DNA from: Mesorhabditis belari
Taxonomy: Eukaryota > Nematoda > Chromadorea > Rhabditida > Rhabditidae
NCBI GenBank assembly: GCA_958450365.1
Contig: CAUEEP010000730.1
Coordinates: 1,722,001-1,786,000 of the forward strand
Direction: 5' to 3'
DNA: 64,000 nt
The first letter of the stretch is position 1, and every line of letters begins with the position of its first letter. This document shows, piece after piece, positions 25,494 to 57,039 of the stretch. The position numbers were made by a program, and so were the translations under genes. A model generated the notes under the pieces. That model was given only the letters and a program-made list of their open reading frames with translations. It did not search any database and was not told the DNA's origin.

Positions 25494-25613
25494 TACTTAT
25501 GTTATTTAGTTGAATATCATTTGGCATAGAAAATTTTACATTAACATAATTTACGTTTATTTAAAGACCTCCATTCTTAAATTTTACTGTTTTTCATCGA
25601 TGCACTTTGTCAA

Positions 25614-27107
25614 ATGTGGATCGACATCGTGTTTTGCATCTTTCTCTTCTTGTTGGTGTTTATTTTTGTTACTATAAATACTAACGTAGATAGGTAATCA
25701 ATTCTTGATTCAGGGTCGCCCCATCGTCGCAATTCGCCTGCCCGACACTTTCCGATACACAATTTTGTCAGGCCGACGTTTGTCTTTTCGCCTCAAATCA
25801 AACTGATGAGGTAATTTTGATTTAGCATATTCACTCTAACTTTTTCTCATTTTAGGGAACCGTTCAATGGGCTGGCTGTCACTCGCCGCCAGAAGCCCTC
25901 AATTTTCCGGTGAAAGGCTGCGTTGAAGCGCTTGAGAAGGGCATATCAAACATATGCTTGCAAAAAGGTTTTTCCAGTATTGAATTATTTGCGTTAGACT
26001 AGCAGACAATCTATGGATGGGTAGAGTTAATCTTTTCTTTTAGGTAAAATACATTTTTGTTGTTGTCAGGGTGAACACTGCAATATCGACCTCATCAAAG
26101 AGTAAGCTTTATGCCATTTTGATTGATTGTCTTTTTTTTTATAGGTTCATATTCGACATTGGACTCTGGGATTTAGTTCGATTGATTGGCGGCTTATCGA
26201 TCGTTCTTACAGTGAATGAATGTCATGCTAGTTTATTTAATTGATATGTTTTAGGTTTTCTTGTTTTGCGCGGTGGTCGGTTTTATCTGCAAGCGCTACT
26301 TCACAAGAACGTCGGATCAATCCATGCCAAAAGTTCGAAAAGCCTTGATCATCGTTTATGGAATTCAAGTAAACCCTATTCTGAGCACTTTTTAAGATTT
26401 GCTCCTAGATATTCATCGTTTCTATCTGCTGGTGTTTACACCTTATCCCGTTGCCTTCCAAATGCCCCGAGCATCCAAATGGACGGATATCTAGTAATTA
26501 TTTAATATTCAACTTGTAGTTTTGCAAGTTTAGTTCCAATCGGTTCACTTTTTGTGTCAACACATTCATTGTTGATTGCAATTATTTTCTGGGCTGACAT
26601 TGCTTACATTTTGGTAAAAGCTCGACATCTAGCGACTATGGTGAACAAAAATTGTTGTAAAACAAAAAACATTTCACGTCTAGAAAAAGAAAACTATGCG
26701 CCCGTTGACCCATTGGATCGATCAAACAGTGATCGTTGTTGCATTCAACATGTTGATGGTAAAAATGACATTTTTATTACCTATTAATATTTACTTTAGA
26801 GTATTCCAATTGCTATCCACTATTATTCGTCAACCACGAAGAGCAAAAAGTACTGTACTAATGATGTTTCCGATTGGTTCCTTGCGGTAAAACTTTTAGA
26901 AATATTCTAAAATGAGAATTTAGAGCCATTCATCTCTTATAGCTTTTGTGTTGCTCATGGATGTGTACCTTGCGCTATTTATTGCGATTCTTGAATGCAA
27001 AAAACGAAACAAAGTAAGGATTTTGCTTAATTTTAGTTTTCGATTAAATTTAGATCGAAGCAATCGAAACAGGGACGTCGAGTATCGCTGAAAAAACAGA
27101 AAAGTAA
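25614..27107 (+). CDS. Multi-pass membrane protein with a Cys-rich (three-finger-like) ectodomain
   Basis: Exons: 25614-25651, 25714-25810, 25856-25967, 26044-26101, 26145-26211, 26255-26368, 26409-26493, 26534-26640, 26684-26758, 26800-26886, 26924-27013, 27054-27107; every phase joins, giving 327 residues. Layout: signal peptide (1 to about 17), an ectodomain with ten cysteines ending CCCQGEHCN (activin-receptor/Ly6 three-finger proteins end with CCxxxxCN), then five hydrophobic helices at about 113-137, 153-175, 194-217, 237-258 and 283-304. Positive charges (CKRYF, KARH..KKK, CKKRNK) put the C-terminal tail in the cytosol. I know no family with this order; the N-terminal homology is motif-level only. 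The exon 1 donor (TT|GTTGG) is the least certain. The tail may not stop at 27107 but splice into the MSP domain that follows. Function unknown; a surface receptor or adaptor role would be a guess. Confidence 0.75.
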
Positions 27108-27151
27108 AGTTGCAAAAAAAGCTGTTTGCAAGAATCATCCCTTTAAGCACT

Positions 27152-27759
27152 ATGCTCACGACAGCGCAACGTATGACGAGTCACGACGAGCTTATTGTTG
27201 AACCGCGGGTAAATGGTTGACTTATCGAAAAATTAAAATATGCTTTAGCCTTTTTGGTTGTCATCTAAAGGCGAAGGTGTCCTTGCTATCACGAATAACA
27301 CCACTTTGCAATGGTTAGCTGTTCGGGTACTCATTTCTTCTCCGACTTACTACCGAATTTCTCCAAAACATCTTCTACTGCCTCCACAGCGAAAAGCAAC
27401 GGTTAATTTTGTTACCCAATCTAAAAAAAAATTTCTTTAGGTTGAGGTATCAATGAAGCTGGTGGAACAGAAGTCAATGAAAGAACACGCGATTATGGTA
27501 GAATGGTTTGATGTTGGAAGGTAAATTTGTGATTCTCTGGCTACGGCAAAGATTTAGTAATTACCTATCGTCTGATCCCGCCATTATGTGGCAACGACCG
27601 TACAAAGCTCCTCCTTTAAAATGGTAGTGATTTTCATTGATGCCAAATCTCTGTATGGTAACGTTTAGGTCTCATCAAATTTTTTCAATCTTTTATGAAC
27701 CGCAAAGCGCTTCCGGGAAAGATTTGTGTGTCACCTTTTTGCCGCCGAAGCAACAATAA
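27152..27759 (+). CDS. MSP (major sperm protein) domain protein, or C-terminal domain of the preceding gene
   Basis: Exons: 27152-27208, 27249-27401, 27441-27520, 27558-27623, 27669-27759; 148 residues if it stands alone. The MSP fold is recognisable from residue 13 on: HDELIVEPRPFWLSSKGEG, LAITNNTTLQWLAVRVLISS, PTYYRISPKHLLLPPQRKA, VEVSMKLVEQKSMKEHAIMV. MSP domains are immunoglobulin-like; in nematodes they form sperm cytoskeleton proteins, and in VAP-type proteins they bind motifs at membranes. The start codon is only 44 bp after the upstream stop, with no AATAAA between them. An intron at 27104-27147 would fuse the two frames exactly. AATAAA (27753-27758) overlaps the stop codon and may serve as the poly(A) signal; another is at 27893-27898. 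Whether it is a separate gene, an operon partner or a fused domain is unresolved. Confidence 0.8.
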
Positions 27760-28057
27760 AATTTAGGTTGTCTCACCCGGTCGACGAACGTTTCCTTTTC
27801 TCGACGAGGCCGCAGCAAACAACAATATAAGGAGTTTTTATCGAAGAACTCAAATGATAATAAGTTAAAAAGAATGTACAAAGGTGTCAATTTAATAAAC
27901 CTGTTTCAATGACTGACCGATGAATAAAATGCACATTGTATTTAATAAACCGGGAATAAGACATTAACGCGTGTAATTGATGATAAAAAACTTCGAGAAA
28001 ACATAATGATTAACTTTCCATTTGACATGAGCTTTGTAAAATTTGTCGATGAGTAGA

Positions 28058-28827
28058 TCACTCCTCATCCTCAGCGCTGAAGTTGCATGGAATCGCACCT
28101 TGTTGTTTTTTACGAAGCAGGGCAGCTGGTCCGGATTGAGCTTTGCGACGTGGATCCTTTCCAAATAACTAAACAATTAATTATTAATTGTAATGTATAG
28201 CCATATTGATTTTTTTTCTCTACATTGAGATGGAGCAGTTTTGTGCAACACATTCATTCGAATAAAATAAATAAATCAAATTCTCACCTTAGATGTACAG
28301 GGACTAAGCATTGAATCCGATGGACTGCTGACGTGTTTCTTTTGAAGTTCGGCTTGTTGTTCGCGACGCATTCGAACCGCTTCTGGAGTTTCCACTTTTA
28401 CACTCTAAAAAGAAAATTGTCATAAATCAGAGATAAGACTGTAGACTACGAGCTGTGCTACCACGTTTGGTTTGTTTTAAAATAGCTTGCTTCGAAGTCT
28501 AGGTTAAAGCTCTGCTTTGAAATACCCAGTTACCAAACTGGCTAGTATAAACATTCCCCCAAGCATAGTAGCAATAAAATTAGTCATTAGTGAACTTACA
28601 GGCATCTTCTCGGCACTGATCATGAGGTTTTCTTTCTTTTCTTCAAAGTCTTCCTAAAGTAGCAAATTTAGTAGAATTGAATCGAAAAATACCTCAACTT
28701 TATCGTTTGGTGTCACAGCCATTTGCATGTCGGAGTTGATCCAAGAATCGCCAATTTTCTCGTTTGGAGTCTTCGGGACCTCGTTTGATGAATGAGTGGC
28801 GCTTGTGGGCGATGTTTGGTTTTCCAT
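28058..28827 (-). CDS. Small charged, probably disordered protein, unknown function
   Basis: Exons on the minus strand: 28693-28827, 28600-28653, 28288-28404, 28058-28168; 138 residues, all phase 0. The frame is clearly coding: MENQTSPTSATHSSNEVPKT, PNEKIGDSWINSD, TPEAVRMRREQQAELQKKH, LSPCTSKLFGKDPRRKA, ending FSAEDEE. It is rich in Ser/Thr-Pro sites, with a short helical Arg/Gln segment and an acidic end. There is no signal peptide or membrane segment, so cytosolic or nuclear is likely. The PSDSMLSPCTSKLFGKDP stretch looks like a conserved short linear motif, but I cannot name the family. It converges on the MSP-domain gene. Confidence 0.8.
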
Positions 28828-31544
28828 TTCTGTCGAGTCTATCTAAATCAGCAAAATCAATCCGTAAATGTCAAAAACACTGATAAAAGATAAAAGAGTT
28901 AAAAATGGGAAAGACTTGATTCAAATTTTCGCAATGAAACAAAAATTTGAGAGTGGCGGGTTTGTGAGACATGTGAGGATACGGTAGTTTAGTGCCAAAT
29001 AAGTTTTCATCGCTGCAAACAATTTATATTTAACTGTGATGTGTAGGATTTTGTGGAAATATAAAAGTGGCGAAACGTTGCACAATTTTTTTTGATTGTG
29101 CTTTGAAATGGTGATAAAATTTGGCTACCTAGAACTTTCAGAAACGTTAAACAATTTCGTTATTACGGGCGTTGTTGACCAAATTCTAAAACCGACTATG
29201 AGATTCGAGTACATTTGAAACTTTATGTCTATCCATTTACGTGACATTGACGGAAATCAGGTTATCGTCAAAAAACGTCGTCAAGCGCACAAAATCGTGA
29301 TTCTCCCCGAGGCACTAAACCCATGTGAATCCAATTAGCAACGCACTTTTTTGTGCAGAGCATTTTGGGAGGCGGTGGAAAACAAAAAGTGTTTCGAACC
29401 ACAAAAACGGGCTGCTGCATTTTTTTTACACGCATATTGTGTTTGAAGTTTTGAGAGTTCCAGATGAGAATTGCCTACCGTGTCTATTTGGTCACTGAAA
29501 TGGCCGATTCGACCACAACAATGTGAGTTTGCTAAGTACCATTCCCTAATGCATACTAATCAAAAGTTTTGAGATATTCAGCTAAGTTGTCTTGGCATTT
29601 CTCAAGCAAAACCTTGCTCAAAGGTCAACAATCTTTTGATTCAAGTTTTTATTACAACCATTCCGATTCACACCTCTCAATTACACAAAGTCTATAAATT
29701 GATGGTGGTTTCAGGGAAGAGAAAAAGAAACGTAAACATTTGTGGATGGATTGAGATCATCTTTTTTTTCAAGAAAAACCAACTGCCAAACTTTTTTCCT
29801 ATAAATTTCACCCCATTAACGGAATTAGTGATGTGTTGCTTGAAGAGGAAATCCCTCTGAAATCCTCCCTTTGCTTCCCCCTGTTGGCCCTATCAATCAT
29901 TTTCAATTAGACAGCCGCCTAAAAGTCCTCATCCTATTCGATTCACTTCATTGCATTTGTGTTTCATTAAATATTTATGATTTTTTGAAATCTTGAATCT
30001 TGAATCTTGATGGTTGGGTTGAGATTGGAAGTCTCAGCCTCAATACCGTAATCCGTAATTACACTCAATACCGTAATCCAGCCAATGTAGACTGAATACC
30101 TTATTCTAAGCTGAATACCCAATCTACACCAAATACCGTAATCCAGCTAAAGTAGACTGAATACCTTATTCTAAGTGAGTATCACACTTTGGTTTTGCGG
30201 GATCCCGTTTACTTAGCAGTAGCTCATTGTCAAAAAACTATTGTAGAATACAATACCAATACAATGGTGAGGTTTTTGTAAATTAAGAACGAGGTAAGTC
30301 AAAGTGTAAGTCTTACTGATGAACGATCAGTCTTTTCGCTCCGTTAGTTCTTTAAAATTTCTGTTTTATGTATTGAATTTACTGCGTCAACGATCAATAC
30401 GATATATTTGATAACTCGTTGTCTTTACCAGTGTGAACATCATTGATGTGCTTGTTCAACGGAAAGAGAAGGTGCTCAATTGTTGAGGTGATCAACGGAA
30501 AGACGAAGAGAATAAAAGTGGTTCTCGTATTGTGATCGATGGAGTGCCATCACAAAGATGGGCCAGGAATCAAGAGAATCAAAAGGATCTCCTCCCCGAG
30601 AAGTGTTTTCAATCTCTTTTCCTCATTCAATGACTTGGAGGACAAACCTCGCAATTCATCACTTTCCACTCCTTTTCTCAAGACTCTCGATTCTTTTCAA
30701 AAAGCTCACAACATACAACAAATCCCTGATGGAGAAGGGAAGCCTTTGAACTTTTGCCTCTTTTGCTTTTTGCATTTCAATGTACGATTCAAGTGTTTAT
30801 GCCAGAGTGTTATCTTTTCCATTATTCCATTTTCTCTAGTATGTCCCTCTAGGCAAGCTAGGCAAGCTTGCAATTCTGTTAAAAGAACTGTCAAAGATGG
30901 GATGATCAGTTTCCATATCTAACTATAGTACCAGATTCGAAATGCAGAAATAGTAAATCCACTGGACTGGATGTTTTCTGTCTGTAGTCCTATTGTGACT
31001 ACGGTATTTATTCCTACGGTAACTATAAGAACTTTTAATGCATCCAAATGCCCTGTTGCTATTGCGCTTCATTATTTAAGACCACCTCGAAACAGTTCAC
31101 TTGTTTCACTTTCATTCAATCTCCCTGCCTCAACTCATCCATCCATGTGCTCGTTGCTCGGAATTCAATTTCCCGAGAGCCTCTTGAAAAAGAAACTCAA
31201 GAGGGAAAACTCTGTTATTTTTTTCAGTGACAACATTTTCTGGAGAGAACTGGTGTATCTCGGTATATCCATTTACATCTTTCATATCAATAAGGAAATT
31301 CTCTCAAAAAAGTAGCATAGAATACTCTTACTATTATCCGTATTTTTCGTTTATCTTCTTTCCGTGTGAGTATTTGCTTGCTTGGCTCTTTTTTTCTTTT
31401 CATCTACTGATTCTCCCAAAAAATATTGCTTTTTCGTGGATTTATTACCAAAAAGGGAAACGGGGATTTTTTTGCATAATCTTCTCATAAAATGAGCAAC
31501 TTTTTCTTTGGAATATCAATTTTTTCTAAAAAATTCTTTTTCAG
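28828..31544. other. Spacer with one candidate 5' exon
   Basis: The first part should contain the promoter of the 28827 gene. Around 30040-30170 the phrase AATACCGTAATCCAGC..GTAGACTGAATACC is repeated twice. The 127-codon plus-strand frame at 30539-30922 is within what chance gives in sequence of this composition. The only coding-like item is the exon at 29464-29522, described in the next entry. Confidence 0.5.
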
Positions 31545-31621
31545 GATGAGTCGATCATCGACCGGCAAACTGGCAACATCAAATGAGGCTTATGATGATT
31601 ATTTTGTCGATTATAAATCAA
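29464..31621 (+). other. Two phase-compatible candidate exons, possible alternative 5' end of unc-5
   Basis: Exon a (29464-29522) follows GAGAGTTCCAG, opens with ATG and ends AT|GTGAGT. Exon b (31545-31621) follows TTCTTTTTCAG and ends A|GTGAGC. Joined, they read continuously (MADSTTTMMSRSSTGKLATS, NEAYDDYFVDYKS). They end in phase 1, the same phase as the unc-5 signal-peptide exon, so they could splice to the unc-5 exon at 34713. The product would lack a signal peptide. Alternatively they belong to a small gene whose remaining exon I did not find. No homology is recognised. Confidence 0.35.
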
Positions 31622-33025
31622 GTGAGCTTTGTATATAGAAGTTAAAATTTAGAAAATCATTAAAGCAATGATATTGAAAAGTACTTCTACAAGTTTTATT
31701 CCTATTTTGAGTTGATTTTGAGTATTTTGTTGTCAAGATCAAACCATATTATATTCAAAAATTATCCCGTTCAACCCAAGGACTATTCAAAATTTTACGC
31801 ATTTCCTCAAAATGAACATTGTCGGCATTTCACCTTTACAAATGCTAATCGCTCTCCGATTGAATATTTCCGAATTCGCCGACCGGGTGATGTGAAAAAA
31901 GGCTCGGGGATACGGGAAGGGAAATGAAAAAGGATAGCAACGGGTGGTTCAATCCGGTGAAAGATCTGCTCACCTTTCAAACGTTTCACACCTCTCTACT
32001 GATTTCTGTAGTCAAAGCATACTCACACATTCGCGCTTTCCTTTGATTTGCCTCACACTAAGCAATCTTGAGAAATCTTTCTATACTTTTATGCACTTTT
32101 TCCCCTATTCCCTATCCCTATTCAAATGTCAATGTCATTACTACATTGGCACACTAGAAAAATCGTAGAATGATTGATTTTGATTAGGCATTTATCTAGC
32201 ATAGATAATAAACAAAACTCTCATCTACACTTAAAGCTTTCAGACGATATCTAACTTTAATAAGGTAGATTTCTAATAAAATGAAAGCCAATCGATTTGC
32301 TGACTCCAAAAATTCCTGGGTACAAATTTACAGCTGAATATTTGCTCAAATTTGGTTCTATTTTAAATTCCGTTAATCAAAATTAGGTGAAATACTTAAG
32401 GTTAAAAACGACTTGCAAAGCTGAAGCTGAATTTCTTAAAAACTTTCATTTTCTGATCACACATTCATTGCTCCCAGCTTTTCCTTTTGTTAAAGCTGAA
32501 GGGGGTGTAAATATTTATCTTTATTCATCACCCTTTTTCAAGCACGAGTCACTGATTCCCTGAAAAGGGTCACAATTGGGCGATAGTTTTGATAAGCTTT
32601 TCGTTTCAACTTCTCGAGCCTCCCTCTTCCGAACCACGGGAGTGAACGGAAAACAATTAAACTCCCCCATTTTCACATTTTATTCCAAATTTTATTACAC
32701 ACCTCATTCCTTACCGTTGTTTATTTTACATAATCGTTATTTCATTAGATTGATCAAATAGGGGAAATTTCGGGAGAATTTTTGATAGGAGAAGTGTTTC
32801 GGTGAAATATTCAAGAGGAGTTCTTCGGAAAAGAGCTGAATCTTTGAGAGGATTGGAAAACGTTTTGATCCAGAGATACCTCTAGATCCGTATCTCATAT
32901 AACATTTTCTAAAAATTGTTCAAAACTACTGTAATCTTAGCTCCAATTTGTGTCCGATCGATTTATTTTTGGTCAGATTCTATGAAGCCTTTTGAAGAAC
33001 CTATTATCATCAGATATCAAAACTA

Positions 33026-33719
33026 TTAGGTTGGAAAGAAAGTTCTCGGAAAAAGTTTGACTGGAGTTTCGTAAAAACGAATCCACCAATTCAAGAACAT
33101 TTTGTTCTATTATTTACAAGTCGACTCCAAGAAATTACTCGTAAAAAAAATGAGTGCAGCTTTCCCTTAAAATGTTAGAGATTTTTGAAAAATTATTATT
33201 TTCCAGCTTTATTTTCAGCTCACTTTTTGCACCAGAAAAAGGATTCCTTATGAGGTAAAGCTAGCATAAATGAGCAATACGCTCTATAATCTCTATTTTT
33301 GGCCAACAAATTTTTTACAGAGAAACTGTATTTGAAAAAATCATTTTTTGGTGCCATCTTCTTGGCACTGAGTGTTTGCTAAAATAGGTGATTCTGAAAA
33401 GTTAAAGCATTAGATAAAATTTGCCTTTATCACAAATTTTCCCTATTTTAAGTACTTGATTTTAGGTTTAGAATGGAACCCATTGCCTATCCATTCACCC
33501 ATTAAAAACTTGTCTAAAGGCTGGTCACTCAAAAAGTGACCAAGTCCCTTCAGCTGAAGAAATCTCTGATTTTTTTTACTTGAAGCCCACTCTGATCTTT
33601 TTGTCAAAAACTTTTTGAAATATAGTCAAGTTTATCAAAAAATCTGGGAAGAGTTCATGGCTTGGCTTTTGAGAAATCACCGTGCAAACTTTTGCTACGA
33701 ACTTTCTTTTCCAACCTAA
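33026..33719. mobile_element. Non-autonomous mariner-like element (694 bp)
   Basis: Ends TTAGGTTGGAAAGAAAGTTC and GAACTTTCTTTTCCAACCTAA, with TA immediately outside both. TTAGGTTGG ends are typical of irritans-type mariners. The interior has no long open frame, so it is a deleted or decayed copy that would need a transposase in trans. Confidence 0.85.
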
Positions 33720-34520
33720 TAAAAGCAAGATTATCGTGGTTTTCGTAAGTTGACCTGTTTTAGCTTCAAGTCAATGTTCTTCTATTAGTTCTATTTAAGA
33801 GTTCATTCTATTTAAAAGGCAAAGAAGCAATTGACATAGATTGAGAATCCATCTCACTTTTCGGTCTCTAAATCAACCCTTCTTCTCCAAATTCTCGGAT
33901 TTCGAGTAAAGAGAAAAGAGAATAACGAAGGAAAACTTAGGCACTATTTTTCCGCTCACTTTTCAAGAAGATCTCCTTTTTTGGAGAGGAAAAAGCGGCT
34001 CCTTTCAAATTTTGCACCGGAGATTCTCCGGGAAATCCCCTCTCCTTCTTTTTACTTGGCTCAAAAGGCCACACACATTTCCCCTTCTCTCGTTTTTTTT
34101 TCTTTCATTTGCCCCTCAACACATCTGGCGATTCACCGTCGATCGCAGTAAATTTCTTTTCAACTTCTTCTCCAAATCGAAAAGCTTCAAAGGTATTTTT
34201 AGCTCATGCACACTTTGTGATACACTTTTAGTTTACAGAATTTTTTGGAATAGTCAGCTTTTCTTTGTTTTCCATCAAAAATCTCCTCAAAAAGTTGCCC
34301 AACTTTCACTTATCCACTCACCCCTTTTTTCCCTTTTCAGCTCATGCAATCCTACATATGATTTCTATGCAAATTTGAACAAAGAGGCGGAGTCACTCTC
34401 CCTTTTCCCCATGACAAGCCCAATGACAAGCCCCGCCTCCTCCCCTTTCCCCCCCTTTCTCACCCTTTCCCCCTTCTCAAACCCATCCCAACTTTGACCC
34501 TAAAGTGACTCTTACTCTTT

Positions 34521-34530
34521 CTCCTTTCAG
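34521..34530 (+). promoter_or_regulatory. Probable trans-splice acceptor of unc-5
   Basis: CTCCTTTCAG follows a long pyrimidine tract and lies 38 bp before the start codon, with no in-frame coding exon upstream that fits it (the phase from the candidate 5' exons would hit a stop). This is the usual layout for spliced-leader addition in nematodes. Inference only. Confidence 0.4.
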
Positions 34531-34563
34531 CTACCTATATTATTCTGCTCATTCACTTATAAA

Positions 34564-34568
34564 ATGAT

Positions 34569-34572
<4 letters not shown>
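34564..34572 (+). promoter_or_regulatory. unc-5: Minimal upstream ORF overlapping the unc-5 start codon
   Basis: ATGATATGA: a two-codon open frame whose stop TGA (34570-34572) overlaps the UNC-5 initiator ATG (34569-34571) as ATGA. It would lie in any 5' UTR that starts at the nearby acceptor. Such start-stop overlaps can lower initiation or allow reinitiation; an effect here is inference. Confidence 0.5.
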
Positions 34573-55157
<20,585 letters not shown>

Positions 55158-55236
55158 TCGTTAAGAGTTTTTTCAATTTTAAAAACTACCCAAATGCAAT
55201 CCAAATCTACAACATTCTTCTCAAAGTTCTCCCCAA

Positions 55237-55242
55237 ATAAAC
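55237..55242 (+). terminator. unc-5: Candidate unc-5 polyadenylation signal
   Basis: AATAAA about 80 bp after the UNC-5 stop codon. A second AATAAA lies at about 55576, followed by T-rich sequence. Use of either is inferred from position. Confidence 0.5.
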
Positions 55243-55716
55243 TGAAAGCTTTATCTTTTAAAAGATGTGATCTTTTGTATCCCATTATGAACCATTATGA
55301 AATTTCATAATGTTCAGAAAGTTTCTGTTTCCCAATCCAGCTTCAAGAGTGCTTCTTTTCTCACTGTGATATTCAAGCCTGTGCCAATGCGAAAAATTTT
55401 CTTTACATTCTTTTCTTTTTTTCTTTCTTTTTCCTACTATTTAGTCGTGCTATTTTGGTCGCCAAAGCCGGTATTCAAGTTTGTTTTTTTCCTTTTTTTC
55501 TTTTTTTTCTTTTTTCTCTTGCTTTCAAATTGTCTGCTCAAATGAAAGGACTCAAACTTCTTTCTTTGTGAACATAATAAACGCTTTTTGTTTTAATAAA
55601 CATAACAAAATGTTTTGCTAATAATCTTTTTTCAATTTACAAAAGGGAATCTTGATAAAAGAAAATGAGTTGTTTTAAATTTTAGATTTGTTGAAGGAAA
55701 TCGGTTTTTCATTTGA

Positions 55717-56588
55717 TCACATTCTCTTGGCGAAAGCCGAGTGATTCTCGGTGTGCTGAGCGCGGATCTCGTTCCATCCATGGTCCTGGAATCGAAATAT
55801 TTTATGTTTTTAAAGAAATTTCTTTACAATAGCAAAACAATCCACATCTTATATATATATATTTTTTTTTCTCGAACCTGAAGAGTGCTCCCGACTTCTT
55901 CCATTGACTTTTGAGTGCAAAGCACCTTTCCACTAAATGAGATTTTTCAACCGAGTTATGATTTTATCATTTTGAAATTTCTTACTGAATTTGATACATT
56001 TTTAAACTACTTTAGAGATTTTTTAAAGATATTTATTCACACAATAATGTGATACAAGCAATATTACAAGCACAAACCTTGGGCTCTAAATGTAGGGGGA
56101 AAAGGCCCTAAATGTAGGGGAAAAAGGCTCTAAATGCAGGGGGAAAAGGCCTCAAATGTAGGGAAAAAACCATAAATATGGAAAAAGAAGTAACAATCTA
56201 GCCAACGAGATTGAACCCATAACCTCCCGATTAAGATAAGATCTTAGCCAGTCAGCCATGGGCCCATGATGGGCTCCGATTTCCTGCAAGATTTTAGTAA
56301 CTTTACTCCAGGAAGCGAAGAAAGTATGCTGTAGAAATGACTATAGCTTAACGATTGAGCTATTTGGATTGAGCGATTGAACGATTGAGCTATTTCAAAT
56401 CATTACCGAACTTTAGCCATATCAAATTCATTTGATTCACAATCATATTTTCAATCAAAATCAATTCAAACTGACCTTCCACTCCCACCGAGAGCATCCC
56501 TTTCCTCATTATCGAGAAATGATGCATTCGAGACATGAGTTGACTCCCCACTGTTCTTCACATTCACAACGTGACTCTTCTTGGGCAT
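55717..56588 (-). CDS. Small protein of unknown function (78 residues)
   Basis: Exons on the minus strand: 56476-56588, 55878-55932, 55717-55785; phases 2 and 0 join, and each splice site is canonical. A likely trans-splice acceptor (AATTCCAG) precedes the start by 16 bp. The sequence is hydrophilic without membrane segments: MPKKSHVVNVKNSGESTHVS, FLDNEERDALGG, LCTQKSMEEVGSTLQDHGWN, ending HTENHSAFAKRM. The last two exons look conserved in style (GWNEIR.QH..NHSAFAKRM), but I cannot name the family. Intron 1 carries a tRNA-like repeat. It converges on unc-5. Confidence 0.7.
56080..56275 (-). repeat. tRNA-like (SINE) element plus GGAAAAAGGCCCTAAATGTA array, copy 1
   Basis: The left half is a short tandem array of AGGGGGAAAAGGCCCTAAAT-type units. 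The right half on the minus strand has an A-box-like TGGCTAAGATC and a box-B-like GGTTCAATCTC about 30 bp apart. The whole block recurs at 57040-57255, and the shared order shows it is one composite repeat. It lies in an intron of the 78-residue gene. Confidence 0.6.
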
Positions 56589-57039
56589 TTTGAAGTATTG
56601 TTTTCTGGAATTGAATTGAATTGAATGGGAAACTTTGAAAAATCATTTGGATATCAAGTTTAGTCGAGTAAAAAGGTAAAGAAGATCAATTAAAAAGACT
56701 CTGTAAGTTTTCTATTCAGCCAAGATTTGTAAATTCTGCTGGCTTTAATTTTGTTAAAAAATCTGATAAAAGCTGGCTTTTCAACATATTTCACTAAATC
56801 TTTTATACCCACAAATGATCAAAGGCCAATCTCTTCTTGTTTTTCATATCTTTCTTCGATCTCTCCGCCCATCTTCTTCCAGAATCACTTTTTCACGAAT
56901 AAATCACGAAATATCGTCAAAAACAGCAAATCTTTTCGAATTTTGCAGCTGTTTTTAGGGAAAATATTTTCCCAAAGTTCATCCTTCATCGTAAACAATG
57001 AAGTGTGAAATGCGAGGATCTCTTCTCGAATAAATCAAG

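Larger units (their letters stand above)
12218..25613. other. 13-kb gene-poor region
   Basis: No confident gene on either strand. Most open frames here are explained by purine- or pyrimidine-rich low-complexity sequence (for example 15.4-16.1, 17.0-17.4 and 18.5-18.9 kb). Listed separately: a tandem duplication, a GC-richer patch, a pseudo-tRNA, a perfect inverted duplication, a possible minus-strand coding segment and a MITE. The first few hundred bases should contain the QSOX promoter, and the last few hundred that of the 25614 gene. Confidence 0.55.
31622..34568. other. Upstream region of unc-5
   Basis: No coding exon is seen. A TA-flanked mariner-like element occupies 33026-33719. From 33.9 kb the plus strand becomes pyrimidine-rich, which produces the 161-codon frame at 34012-34497; I attribute that to composition. 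The last 40 bp is the probable trans-spliced leader region of unc-5. Confidence 0.5.

Noticed and set aside
30539..30922. 127-codon plus-strand open frame
   Set aside because: About one frame of this length is expected by chance in a 64-kb AT-rich window; I see no homology, splice partner or trans-splice site.
34012..34497. 161-codon plus-strand open frame upstream of unc-5
   Set aside because: The strand is pyrimidine-rich, which removes stop codons; the product is Phe/Ser/Pro low complexity with no homology, and its splice sites give no continuation.
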